Assembly (NCBI RefSeq): GCF_900215515.1
Contig: NZ_OBEI01000002.1
Location: 186,001-250,000, forward strand
DNA: 64,000 nt
Reading direction: 5' to 3'
DNA from: Persephonella hydrogeniphila
GTDB taxonomy: Bacteria > Aquificota > Aquificia > Aquificales > Hydrogenothermaceae
In this document: positions 17,471 to 26,002 of the stretch, piece after piece
How the letters are laid out: each line of letters begins with the position of its first letter
Numbering within the stretch: the stretch's first letter is position 1
Made by a program: the position numbers and the translations under genes
Notes under the pieces: model-generated
What the model saw: only the letters and a program-made list of their open reading frames with translations
Databases searched by the model: none
What the model was told of the DNA's origin: nothing

Positions 17471-19366
17471 CTAAGCTGATTTTTTTATAGGGATAGGTTC
17501 TTTCAGATAATACCCCTGACCGTATATAATCCCCATCTTGATAACTTTTTTCAGTATATACTCTGAGTGTATATACTCAGCTATAACATCAATGCCTAAT
17601 TCATCTGCAAAGTATTTGATCGCTTTAACAATTGCTATAGATCTTGGATTAATATCAATATCTTTGATGAGGGAACCGTCTATTTTTAAAAATTCCGGGT
17701 GTAGTTCTACAATATGTGCAAAATTTGAGTATCCTGTTCCAAAATCGTCTATTCCTATACTGCATCCTATATCTTTAATTCTCATTATTTTTTCTTTAAA
17801 ATAGCTGTAATCTTCTATATCTTCTGATTCTAATATTTCTATCGTCAGCCTACTGGCAAGTTTTTTGTTGATAATGAGAAAATCCAGATAATCCACTATG
17901 TCGTCATTGTATATATCAAGGGCTGAAAGATTCATGCTTATTCTCATATTTGGATTATCCAGTAAGGTTTTTATATTGTATTCAATCACTTTTTTTGTTA
18001 GATCTACATGTACGTAGGTTCTTCTTATAGAATTTAAGAACTGATGGGGATAAATGAGTTTTCCATCTTTTGAGACAATTCTTACAAGAGATTCAAATTT
18101 AACAACCTTTCCGGTTCTTAGATTATATATAGGCTGATACCAGCATACAACTCCGTTATGATCTATAGCTTCCTTTATAACAGATATACCTTTGTCGTTT
18201 GCTTCAAGCCCTTTATCATAAACTTCCACTCTATTTCTTCCGTTCTGTTTTGCCCTGTAAAGAGCCATGTCAGCTCTTTTAATAGCCTGATCTATATCTA
18301 TATTCTCTCTATACAGAGATATCCCTATGGAAACTGTCACTTTCATTTTTATTTTGTTGTAGGAGATTACATTTCGGGAAACCTCATTTTTTATCCTGTT
18401 TGCCAGCTGGATAATTTTGTATCTGTAATCTTCAGATAGGGGATTTGATCTGATAAAAAGAAGAAACTCCTCTCCTCCGTATCTGATCAGTATATCTTCA
18501 TCTTCTCTAATACAGCTTTTTAATCTTTTTGCCACTTCTTTAAGAACATAATCTCCAACATCATGTCCGTAGGTATCGTTGATCCTTTTAAAGAAATCTA
18601 TATCGATTACCATCACAGTATAGGGGTATTTTTTTATACTGTCTAAATTCTCATACATAAATAATCTGTTACAAACCCCAGTTAAAGGATCTATGTACAT
18701 TTTTTTTATATCTTTTTTATATCTTATAAACTGGTAAATGGATATCAGTATGGAAAAAACGATAAAGGCTGTTACAGCAAGAATAAACTCTCTTATCCTG
18801 TCTAAAATTCCCTGTATTTCCTTCAGTTTTTTGATAGAAAAATCAATAACAAATGCTCCTTTAACAGTACCTTTTTCTCTGATAGGTTTAATTAAAGTAA
18901 TCCATAAACCTGTGTAATCAGACTGTTTTATAACAACTGTTTCTTGTTTTTCTCTCAGCCTTTTAAAAGTATCTCCTAATGCATTAAAAGGTTGCCAGTA
19001 AGATGCTCTATCTTCTTTTGAAAAATCAGCAAGGTACCTTATTTTTCCATTTTTATCAAAGTAAAGTATGTAGGCGTACTTGACGTCGTCATTCAGAAAT
19101 ATAGAAATCCGGTCTTCTATCCATTCTCTGAATCTCTTATTTTTAAAGAGTTTTTTTAGACCAACCTTTGAGGCGTCATTTTCTATATGAACAATTACTT
19201 TGTCTAATCCTTTTGATACCGGAGGAATGATAGCATTTTTTATTATGCTATCTTCTATAATCTCCTGAACTTTAGGAACCATAAAGTAGATTGACATAAG
19301 AATTCCCAGTAAAATAAAAAAGATAGGTATATAATCAAAAAGCAGTCTGCGATCTCTTTTTTTCAC
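17471..19366 (-). CDS. Membrane GGDEF-EAL c-di-GMP enzyme with periplasmic sensor
   Basis: This 631-residue protein combines synthesis and breakdown domains for cyclic di-GMP. A first membrane helix (about 10-30), a periplasmic sensor domain (31-190) and a second helix (191-213) lead to GGDEF (about 225-385) and EAL (about 395-625). GGEEF (297-301) is intact, but the RxxD inhibitory site is not: EDED stands at its position. The EAL residues look intact: ESLVR (425-429), MNLS, IEILE, DDFGTGYS (540-547), KIDG, AE at 596-597 and QGYY. It is the last gene of a set with a TonB-type receptor and a small periplasmic protein, overlapping the latter by 4 bases. Confidence 0.9.
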   Translation of the reverse strand: MKKRDRRLLFDYIPIFFILLGILMSIYFMVPKVQEIIEDSIIKNAIIPPVSKGLDKVIVHIENDASKVGLKKLFKNKRFREWIEDRISIFLNDDVKYAYILYFDKNGKIRYLADFSKEDRASYWQPFNALGDTFKRLREKQETVVIKQSDYTGLWITLIKPIREKGTVKGAFVIDFSIKKLKEIQGILDRIREFILAVTAFIVFSILISIYQFIRYKKDIKKMYIDPLTGVCNRLFMYENLDSIKKYPYTVMVIDIDFFKRINDTYGHDVGDYVLKEVAKRLKSCIREDEDILIRYGGEEFLLFIRSNPLSEDYRYKIIQLANRIKNEVSRNVISYNKIKMKVTVSIGISLYRENIDIDQAIKRADMALYRAKQNGRNRVEVYDKGLEANDKGISVIKEAIDHNGVVCWYQPIYNLRTGKVVKFESLVRIVSKDGKLIYPHQFLNSIRRTYVHVDLTKKVIEYNIKTLLDNPNMRISMNLSALDIYNDDIVDYLDFLIINKKLASRLTIEILESEDIEDYSYFKEKIMRIKDIGCSIGIDDFGTGYSNFAHIVELHPEFLKIDGSLIKDIDINPRSIAIVKAIKYFADELGIDVIAEYIHSEYILKKVIKMGIIYGQGYYLKEPIPIKKSA

Positions 19367-19806
19367 AGGTTCTTTTCCGAATCTGCGAATTTTTTGTACT
19401 TGTCAGGTATGCTTATCCCATAATGCTTTAATCTCTCTTGTATAAAAATCAGATTAGGCCTCCCCTTATGCCAGTAAAATGCAGCGATTGCATTTTTGTA
19501 CTCTTTCAGTAGATAATATCTTGTAACTATCATTTTTTTGCCCCTGCATCTGTTATCTTTCAGTCTCTCTCCGGCTATTATTAAGTCTGCATTAATACAT
19601 TCATAAACAGGTAATAATATTTTAGAATATCTAAAAATATATTTCATGTTATCTGTGGTGTACACTTTTATTCCGTACTGTTTTCCTGTTATAACAGAGG
19701 ATACTTCGGAAAGAATTGCCGATTCTATTTTTTTGGCTTCCTCTCCCTGAAAAGCCCAAGCCCCTATTGTGTATATAATAAGAAGAATTTTTATTATTCT
19801 CCACAT
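19363..19806 (-). CDS. Small periplasmic protein (YfiR-like position and size)
   Basis: This 147-residue protein has an N-terminal signal peptide (IIKILLIIYTIGAWA) and no other membrane segment, so it is probably periplasmic. Its C-terminal half (TRYYLLKEY, IAAFYWHKGRPNLIFIQERL) resembles what I recall of small periplasmic partners of TonB receptors and GGDEF proteins. It recalls YfiR in size and location, but I cannot assign it to YfiR (DUF4154) with certainty. Two cysteines, in YECI and NRCRGK, might form a disulfide. It lies one base after the receptor gene and overlaps the GGDEF-EAL gene by four bases, so the three are surely co-expressed. Confidence 0.65.
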   Translation of the reverse strand: MWRIIKILLIIYTIGAWAFQGEEAKKIESAILSEVSSVITGKQYGIKVYTTDNMKYIFRYSKILLPVYECINADLIIAGERLKDNRCRGKKMIVTRYYLLKEYKNAIAAFYWHKGRPNLIFIQERLKHYGISIPDKYKKFADSEKNL

Positions 19807-19807
19807 A

Positions 19808-21670
19808 CTAAAATTCCTTTACAAATGTTAAAACAACTCTCCTATCCTCAAGGTTGTATCTAAAATCTGGGTCTTTAAAAGCTGGTGTTTTTAGTTCTTT
19901 GTTAAGCAGGTTATAACCCCTTATCTGTAAGGATGCATTCTTAAAAACTGTTAAACTGATTCCAGCGTCTAAATCATAACCGTTTTTTATATCTCTGTCT
20001 GAAAATTGGTATCCTTCTCTGTATATGAGCTCCGAAAAACAAGAAAACTTTCCGTTTTTGTAGCTTAATTTGAGAAATCCTCCTTTAGACGGCGCTGTTT
20101 TGTAATTTTTGTCGTTTAGATGAACAGAAAAATAGTTCGTTCTGATCTGAATATTCCCTATATTTTTTATATAATCGATAGAAAAAAATCTGTATTTTAG
20201 TACAACATCGGCGTTATAGTAGGTGTAGCTTACAGGATCTATCATAATGGAGTTATCTACTCTTATATATCCTCCTGTAAGTATAACTCTTCCCAGATTA
20301 TTTTTTACTGAGAGCTCTGCTGTTATAGATCTGTTTTTTTGTTTTGTTAGCTCTCTATTTGTAAATATTTCTACAAAATAGGGTGGTGTGTAATACTTTG
20401 AAAAGAATGTCTTAAAGTAATTCCCTTCAGAAAGTATAGAGATAAGACCTACCCTCCATAGGAAATTATCTATCTCTTTTCCGTATCTTCTGCTCATATT
20501 TTCGTATTTTATTCCTCCTACAATACCCGCTTTCGGAAAGATATTAAGAATATCTTCTATGAATATAGACCGGTAATACTCACTGTTTTCATCTTTTAAG
20601 ACTCCAGAATTTCTGATATCAACCAATTTGTAAGCTGTTCTCTGAAATTTTCCTCCAAAGGATAACAGATTTTTTTTAAATTTAATATTTCCGGAAAAAT
20701 CTGCCCCGACCTTGCTACTATTAATATCTCTACTCCAGTAAACCACCGGTTCTACTGGATTTACAGCTATAACTGGATTTTTTATATTTCCTTCCTGTAC
20801 TGTTTCAGTAGATATTCTGTCGGCGTAAAATCTTACCTTCAGATTTAGCTCCTTAGAGATTAACTTGCCTACAGATATATAACCGTGTGAATTCCTAAAA
20901 TCTGACATATCAGGTGAGTAATAAAGAGTATCCCCTCTAAATCTGTTTGAATCTTTTACGGCTATTCCTGTTTCGAGTAGCCAGCCGTTAAGGTAAAAAC
21001 TTGAGTACCCGTAGTAGTATCTGTCGTCTATTTCTGTCTCTTTACCAGAAAAGTATTTTTTACTTTTGTACAGCAGTTTGTTTATAAAAAAAGAAAAGGA
21101 AGATATATCTGAAAGCTCCCATCCTGTATAAAAATTCAATGAATAACCTCCCCGTGAATTAAGGGATAATCTTGATCTTCCCCCATTTTCCCTCTCTGGT
21201 TTTTTGGTGTAGATTTTTATTATCATACCGGCAGCTTCATTGTTGAATTTTATAGCCGATTCTCCCTGATATATCTCTATATGCTCTACAAAGTCCAGAG
21301 GTATATCTGCCCACAGTGGAAGTGCTGTTTTCCGGAATACAGCTGATATTTCATGGTCGTTAATGTATATTCTTACAGTTGAGTTCTCTAAAGGATAAAT
21401 TGTTGCGTAAGACAGTATTTTTTCTCCGTAATGATTTCTCTGAAGGGAAAAATATCTTAAAGATTTCAGCACATCAGAGAGTCTATGATACTGGTATCTT
21501 TTTATCTCTTCTCTGGTTATTATAATAAGATGACCTTCAGATTCCTGACGGGTCTGCTTGTAAAGTTTTGAGACATTTTCGTACTTGTACAACAGTTCTT
21601 CAAGGGATTGTCCATTTGATGAACAGATGATTGAAAGACTAAGTAAGATTATCCACCTTTTTTTCTCCAT
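19808..21670 (-). CDS. TonB-dependent receptor-like outer membrane protein
   Basis: This is a 620-residue predicted outer-membrane beta-barrel. After a signal peptide (residues 1-20), a plug domain (about 25-155) holds a segment reading LYKYENVSKLYKQT, then IIITREEIKRYQYHRLSDVLKSL, the pattern of plug domains in this group. The rest is rich in alternating aromatic strands and ends in Phe (TFVKEF), as barrel proteins do. No clear TonB box precedes the plug. Its coupling to a periplasmic protein and a GGDEF-EAL protein suggests a sensing role rather than only uptake. The 5' end overlaps mobA by 22 bases. Confidence 0.82.
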   Translation of the reverse strand: MEKKRWIILLSLSIICSSNGQSLEELLYKYENVSKLYKQTRQESEGHLIIITREEIKRYQYHRLSDVLKSLRYFSLQRNHYGEKILSYATIYPLENSTVRIYINDHEISAVFRKTALPLWADIPLDFVEHIEIYQGESAIKFNNEAAGMIIKIYTKKPERENGGRSRLSLNSRGGYSLNFYTGWELSDISSFSFFINKLLYKSKKYFSGKETEIDDRYYYGYSSFYLNGWLLETGIAVKDSNRFRGDTLYYSPDMSDFRNSHGYISVGKLISKELNLKVRFYADRISTETVQEGNIKNPVIAVNPVEPVVYWSRDINSSKVGADFSGNIKFKKNLLSFGGKFQRTAYKLVDIRNSGVLKDENSEYYRSIFIEDILNIFPKAGIVGGIKYENMSRRYGKEIDNFLWRVGLISILSEGNYFKTFFSKYYTPPYFVEIFTNRELTKQKNRSITAELSVKNNLGRVILTGGYIRVDNSIMIDPVSYTYYNADVVLKYRFFSIDYIKNIGNIQIRTNYFSVHLNDKNYKTAPSKGGFLKLSYKNGKFSCFSELIYREGYQFSDRDIKNGYDLDAGISLTVFKNASLQIRGYNLLNKELKTPAFKDPDFRYNLEDRRVVLTFVKEF

Positions 21671-22266
21671 AAATATTTGATCCTCTCATAATCCTCCGGC
21701 GTGTTTATACTCCAGTAAGTCAGAGCATCTTTATCTATTTTTTTTATCTCTCTTTCCTCTATTTTTTTAATATTCAGATTTTCCACCCATTTGTAAAGGG
21801 ATCTTACATTCTTTTCGTAAATACTCTCTCCAATTTCAATAGATTTTTGGGTGTATAGTGTATTTAAAAACTGGAGCTTTCCGCTTACTACAGGTATTAC
21901 TGCATCATAACTGTTTATTTTTCTGTAAAAAAATGGGATTAACTCCTGATTAAGAAAAGGTGTATCACAGGTGGCGATAAAAACAAGCTCATGTTTTATA
22001 TATTCCCTGCAGCTGATAATTCCGTTTAACGGTCCTGCATAAGGATTTTTATCTTTGATGAATGATATTTCAGCATCTATTTCTTTTAGATGGGAGAGGT
22101 ATAACTCTCCTTCCTTATTCCCTGATACTACTATCTGATTACAGTAAGTGGACAGTTTTTCTGCTATTATTCTGATAAATGCTTTTTTCCCTAATCTGAG
22201 GAAGGCTTTATCCTTCCCCATCCTCTTACTCTGGCCACCGGCAAGTAAAATGGCAGATATTTTCAT
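21649..22266 (-). CDS. mobA: Molybdenum cofactor guanylyltransferase MobA
   Basis: MobA attaches GMP to molybdopterin to make the guanine dinucleotide form used by DMSO-reductase-family enzymes. I start at MKISAILLAGG (205 residues). That ATG overlaps the fur-like stop (ATGA), and it places the nucleotide-binding signature LLAGGQSKRMGKDKA at the usual distance from the N terminus; an upstream ATG would add six residues inside the previous gene. The metal-site region FIATCDTPFL is present. It is embedded in the run between a Fur-family gene and a TonB-type receptor; mobB is elsewhere, at 47148. Confidence 0.9.
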   Translation of the reverse strand: MKISAILLAGGQSKRMGKDKAFLRLGKKAFIRIIAEKLSTYCNQIVVSGNKEGELYLSHLKEIDAEISFIKDKNPYAGPLNGIISCREYIKHELVFIATCDTPFLNQELIPFFYRKINSYDAVIPVVSGKLQFLNTLYTQKSIEIGESIYEKNVRSLYKWVENLNIKKIEEREIKKIDKDALTYWSINTPEDYERIKYLWRKKGG

Positions 22267-22694
22267 TTTTGGCAGTCTTTGCATAAACCAAATATCTCAA
22301 GTCTGTGAAACTCAGGTTTAAACTTGTATTTTTTACATATTTTGTTCTGGAGTTTTTCTATCTCTTCAGAATGAAACTCGATAATCTTTCCACATTTTCT
22401 GCATATTAGATGATCATGGTGTTCTTTAAGTGCAACTTCATAAATTGTTTTATTTTTGAACTTTATTACTTCGTTTACGTATCCTAAGTTTTTAAGAATA
22501 TCTAATGTTCTGTAAACTGTTGCCCTTGATACATCAATATTTTTTGATCTGATTTTATGAACAAGATCTTCTATCTCAAAATGTCCTTTGGTAGAAAGAA
22601 TAACTTTAAATATCTTTTCCCTCTGGGGGGTAAATTTCATTCCGGATTTTTTTATCGTTTCTTTGAACTCTTTTAAGGCTTTTCTTTTGTTCAT
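22263..22694 (-). CDS. Fur-family transcriptional regulator
   Basis: This 143-residue metal- or peroxide-sensing repressor of the Fur superfamily has a winged helix (residues 15-85, FTPQREKIFKVI, VSRATVYRTLDIL) and a dimer domain with metal ligands. These include the HHDH cluster (92-95), CRKC (98-101), EFHRLEIFG and a C-terminal CKDC (138-141). The two CxxC pairs form the structural zinc site as in Fur and PerR. Whether it is Fur, PerR or Zur cannot be decided from sequence alone. The gene overlaps mobA and lies 3 bases after a flavin reductase gene. Confidence 0.9.
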   Translation of the reverse strand: MNKRKALKEFKETIKKSGMKFTPQREKIFKVILSTKGHFEIEDLVHKIRSKNIDVSRATVYRTLDILKNLGYVNEVIKFKNKTIYEVALKEHHDHLICRKCGKIIEFHSEEIEKLQNKICKKYKFKPEFHRLEIFGLCKDCQK

Positions 22695-22697
22695 TCT

Positions 22698-23306
22698 TTA
22701 CTCCTTGTCTGGTCTTTTAAGTTCAAAGGTGTTATCAGCAGTAATGAGACAGTAGTTGGCTCCCCCCAGTCTTCCAACTATCTCAAGTTTTGTTGTATCT
22801 ACATATCCTTTTTCGTTAAGTATATCGTCTCTAACGTGGACATTTAGTATCTCTCCTAATACCACCCCCATCTTGCCGATCTCTATTATTTCGTATCTTC
22901 TGCACTCTACACTAACAGGGGATTCTTTTACTCTGGGAGGTTTTACCACAGTAGAAGGAACAGGGGTAAGACCTGCTTTTTCGAATTCGTCTACTTCTTC
23001 TTCAAAAGGAAGAGCTGTTATGTTCATCTCAGCAAGAACTTCTTTTGTAACCATATTAATGACAAACTCTCCTGTTTCTTCTATATTTTTCCATGTATCT
23101 TTTTTTTCTCCAGGAGATTTTGAGCCTATGGACACCATAATAAGAGGTGGTTCGCTGGAAATACCTCCAAAATAGCTGAAAGGGGCGAGGTTGTAAACTC
23201 CTTTTTTACTGACTGTGGAAATCCATGCTATGGGTCTTGGAACGATAATACTGGTCATAAGTTTGTATATCTGCTTTGGCTCAAGTTTTTTTACGTTTAT
23301 CTCCAT
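22698..23306 (-). CDS. Flavin reductase-like FMN-binding protein
   Basis: This 202-residue protein belongs to the flavin reductase-like domain family (FMN-binding split barrel). The N-terminal IVPRPIAWISTVSKKGVYNLAPFSYF and PPLIMVSIG segments are typical of FMN-binding members often annotated as flavoredoxin-like. It could supply reduced flavin or transfer electrons; the partner is unknown. It lies 8 bases after the PAS-GGDEF gene and 3 bases before the Fur-family gene, so it belongs to the same transcription unit. Confidence 0.85.
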   Translation of the reverse strand: MEINVKKLEPKQIYKLMTSIIVPRPIAWISTVSKKGVYNLAPFSYFGGISSEPPLIMVSIGSKSPGEKKDTWKNIEETGEFVINMVTKEVLAEMNITALPFEEEVDEFEKAGLTPVPSTVVKPPRVKESPVSVECRRYEIIEIGKMGVVLGEILNVHVRDDILNEKGYVDTTKLEIVGRLGGANYCLITADNTFELKRPDKE

Positions 23307-23314
23307 CTCAACCT

Positions 23315-24829
23315 CTAATCTGCTATTACAGTTTTATTTTTACCTGTTTTTTTCGCTTCGTAAAGAGCTGTGTCTGCTCTTCTGATTAGAGATTTTATAC
23401 TATCTCCCTCTTTATAAAAAGATATACCTATACTTATTGTAAGATGTTTTATATTCTCAAAAATATGATTTTCCACTGTTTTTCTTATTTTTTCTGCTAT
23501 TTTATAAGCATCTGCTTTATTTTTTATCGGGACAAGTACCATAAACTCTTCCCCTCCCCATCTGGCAAATATATCAGATCTCCTTATATGTTTTTTTATC
23601 ACCTGTACAATCTCTTTTAATACTTTGTCTCCCACCTGATGTCCATAAATATCGTTTATCTGTTTAAAGTTATCAATATCAAACATCAGTATTGCAAACT
23701 TTGTTCCGTATCTTTCTGCCCTGCTTATCTCTCTTTCTAAAAATCTCTCAAATGCATACCTGTTGTATATACCTGTCAGCTGGTCTACTGTAGCAAGATT
23801 TCTGAGATCCTCTTCAAGTTTTTTCCTGTCTGTAATATCAACAACACTTCCTATACCGCAATTTTTATCCCGAAAGGATATAGTCTGTGAAGTAATCTCT
23901 ACCCACTTTATTTTATTTTTGCCTGTAACTACTTTTATCACATATTTTTCTGTAAACCTCTCACCTGAGTTTCTCCTTTTCGCTATCTCTGCAACTTTTC
24001 CTCTGTATTCAGGATGTACAAAATCAAAAATACTTGAACCTATAAGACTTCCCGGTGTTGTTTCTAAAATAGATGCCATAGTAGGATTGATATACATAAA
24101 CCTTCCGCTGCACTGTAAGAATATCCCTACAGGTGTTGTCTCAAGCAAAACTCTGAATATCTCATCTCCTAAATCCATTTCTTTTTTTTCTATAAAACTC
24201 CACAGGAGAAAGCTGTTATCTAATACCGATTTTTTTACTGTGATATATCTGTTAGGAAAATGGAGAAGATACTCTTCTCCTTCAGGGATTTCTTCCTGTC
24301 GTGAAAAGATATCTTTTATCTCTTCTGGGAATAATGATCTTATTTTATCTATATGTTTATCAAAAAAGAAATCTGGCTCTTTTTTTATACCAAACATACT
24401 TAAAAATTTTTTGTTTGTATATCTGACTATTCCTTTTGTATCAAAAATGATAATTCCCTCTCCAAGAAGATCCAAGACTCTTTTAAAATCAGGAAGACTA
24501 AACTCTTTTTCTGCAAAAAATCGATGTTTTTGAATAAAAAAATCTTTATCTTTGATAACATTCATCAAAACGTATCTGTCACCACAGCTATTTAAATGGT
24601 ACAATCCTGTAAACTCTTTATTTTTTGTGTTCTTAAGAACCCTTATGGGACATACATACGGCATAACTTTGTAGCAAGGGGAAGATAGATTATTGAAAAC
24701 CTGATAACATTTTTTCCCCTCGATATTCCCGTAAATCTTTCTGGAATTTCTGTTAGAAAAAACTATATTAAAATCACGGTCTATAACAATTACAGGGTAA
24801 TTGCTATCATATTTTTTTGCAAAATCCAT
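23315..24829 (-). CDS. PAS-containing diguanylate cyclase
   Basis: This 504-residue soluble protein has PAS-like sensory modules followed by GGDEF. The first module (about 10-100) contains cysteines (KCYQVFN, CYKV, CPIRV) in the pattern of Cys-rich PAS domains. A second PAS lies near 110-210 (GEGIIIFDTKGIVRYTNKKF) and a third near 225-340 (TTPVGIFLQCSGRFMYINPTMASIL) with a PAC-like tail. The GGDEF domain starts near residue 350, with active-site GGEEF near 426 preceded by RRSD at the RxxD inhibitory position. No membrane helix is seen, so it probably senses a cytoplasmic or redox signal. It is the first gene of the seven-gene run. Confidence 0.9.
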   Translation of the reverse strand: MDFAKKYDSNYPVIVIDRDFNIVFSNRNSRKIYGNIEGKKCYQVFNNLSSPCYKVMPYVCPIRVLKNTKNKEFTGLYHLNSCGDRYVLMNVIKDKDFFIQKHRFFAEKEFSLPDFKRVLDLLGEGIIIFDTKGIVRYTNKKFLSMFGIKKEPDFFFDKHIDKIRSLFPEEIKDIFSRQEEIPEGEEYLLHFPNRYITVKKSVLDNSFLLWSFIEKKEMDLGDEIFRVLLETTPVGIFLQCSGRFMYINPTMASILETTPGSLIGSSIFDFVHPEYRGKVAEIAKRRNSGERFTEKYVIKVVTGKNKIKWVEITSQTISFRDKNCGIGSVVDITDRKKLEEDLRNLATVDQLTGIYNRYAFERFLEREISRAERYGTKFAILMFDIDNFKQINDIYGHQVGDKVLKEIVQVIKKHIRRSDIFARWGGEEFMVLVPIKNKADAYKIAEKIRKTVENHIFENIKHLTISIGISFYKEGDSIKSLIRRADTALYEAKKTGKNKTVIAD

Positions 24830-24889
24830 CTTATTCCTGTTATTCGTTTTAATGATAAATATATATTCAAAGGCGAAAATAAACCAGTT

Positions 24890-25657
24890 TTAGCTGTTTG
24901 AGGCTTTTCCCCTTTCACTTCTTGGGTAAAGAATCTTTGCCATTATTATTGATATCTCATAAAAAACTATCAAAGGCATAGCTAAAAAGACCTGACTTAC
25001 AACATCTGGAGGGGTTAAAACTGCAGCAAGAACAAAAGCACCTACAACAAAAAATGGTCTTCCTTTTACAAGTGTTTCTGGAGTGATGAGACCTAATCTC
25101 GATAAAAGAGAGAGTATGACAGGCAGCTCAAAAGTAATTCCAAAAGCAAGTAAGAGTCTTACCACGAAGGATATGTACGAACTAACGGAGATCATCGCTT
25201 CCACATCAAGCTGTGTATAGCCGAATGTCAGGAGGAATTTTATAGCAAGGGGAAGAACACCAAAAAAAGCAAAAAGTGTTCCTGATATAAAAAACAGCGT
25301 CGTAAAGAATACAAAAGGAACAACCAATCTTTTTTCCTCTTCGTACAGAGCAGGTTCTATAAATTTCCATATCTGGTAAAAAACATAAGGAGATGCAATT
25401 ACAAATCCTACGAGAAAGGATATTTTAAAAGCTGTAAAGAAAGATTCTGTTGGAGTAAGGGCAACGAGCTTTAGATCTGGAAAAACTTTATTTAAAGGTT
25501 CTTTAAATATATCAAAGAAAAAATCAACCTGAGTAAAAGCCCCAATCATTCCGATTATTATTGCTATCAGACTTCTAAAAAGCCTTACCCTCAGTTCTGC
25601 AAGATGTTCTGTTATTGGAGCTTCGTATTCCTCAGGATTTTTCTGGTTCTGACTCAT
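24890..25657 (-). CDS. tatC: Twin-arginine translocase subunit TatC
   Basis: TatC is the receptor for twin-arginine signal peptides in the inner membrane. The 255 residues show six hydrophobic helices, the N-terminal ITEHLAELRVRLFRS signature and YQIWKFIEPALYEEEKR in the first cytoplasmic loop with its conserved Glu residues. It overlaps tatB by 26 bases, with ribosome site GGGAGA. Likely clients in this window are SoxY and SoxB, which carry RR-type signals. Confidence 0.95.
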   Translation of the reverse strand: MSQNQKNPEEYEAPITEHLAELRVRLFRSLIAIIIGMIGAFTQVDFFFDIFKEPLNKVFPDLKLVALTPTESFFTAFKISFLVGFVIASPYVFYQIWKFIEPALYEEEKRLVVPFVFFTTLFFISGTLFAFFGVLPLAIKFLLTFGYTQLDVEAMISVSSYISFVVRLLLAFGITFELPVILSLLSRLGLITPETLVKGRPFFVVGAFVLAAVLTPPDVVSQVFLAMPLIVFYEISIIMAKILYPRSERGKASNS

Positions 25658-25967
25658 TTACTTTTTCTCCCTTTTTGAAGGATATCTTTTCCCTCTTAGG
25701 TTCGGCATGGTGGTTTTTCTTTTCTTTTTTGATCTCTTTATCAAGTTCATCTTCTAAATCGTCTATCTTTGAAAGTTTTTCTTCTACCGGAGGTGTATGG
25801 GGTTTTGGTTCTTCTATTACTACTTCTTTAACTTCATCAACTGTAGATTTTATCTCTCTGTAGAACTTTCCCAGTGTTTTTGCCACTTCAGGAAGCCTTT
25901 TGGGTCCTAAAACAAGTAGGGCAACTATAAATATAACTATCAGTTCAGTAAAGCCAATTCCAAACAT
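25632..25967 (-). CDS. tatB: Sec-independent translocase TatB/TatA
   Basis: This is a single-helix Tat subunit. I start at MFGIGFTEL (111 residues), not at the ATG 39 bases upstream, because AGAGG lies 8 bases before it and all TatA/B proteins begin here. The hydrophobic helix with Glu8 and the LVLGPKRLPE hinge is followed by an amphipathic helix and a long charged tail with Pro- and Lys-rich stretches. Glu8 and the GP hinge favour TatB, but a combined TatA/B function is possible. Confidence 0.88.
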   Translation of the reverse strand: MFGIGFTELIVIFIVALLVLGPKRLPEVAKTLGKFYREIKSTVDEVKEVVIEEPKPHTPPVEEKLSKIDDLEDELDKEIKKEKKNHHAEPKREKISFKKGEKVNESEPEKS

Positions 25968-26002
25968 AACAAACCTCTTTGTGAGATATTTTCCATTATA
26001 TC

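Noticed and set aside
23763-24533. A 256-codon open frame on the + strand
   Set aside because: It lies opposite the PAS-GGDEF gene, has no ribosome site and reads as a Ser/Phe/Ile-rich shadow of it.
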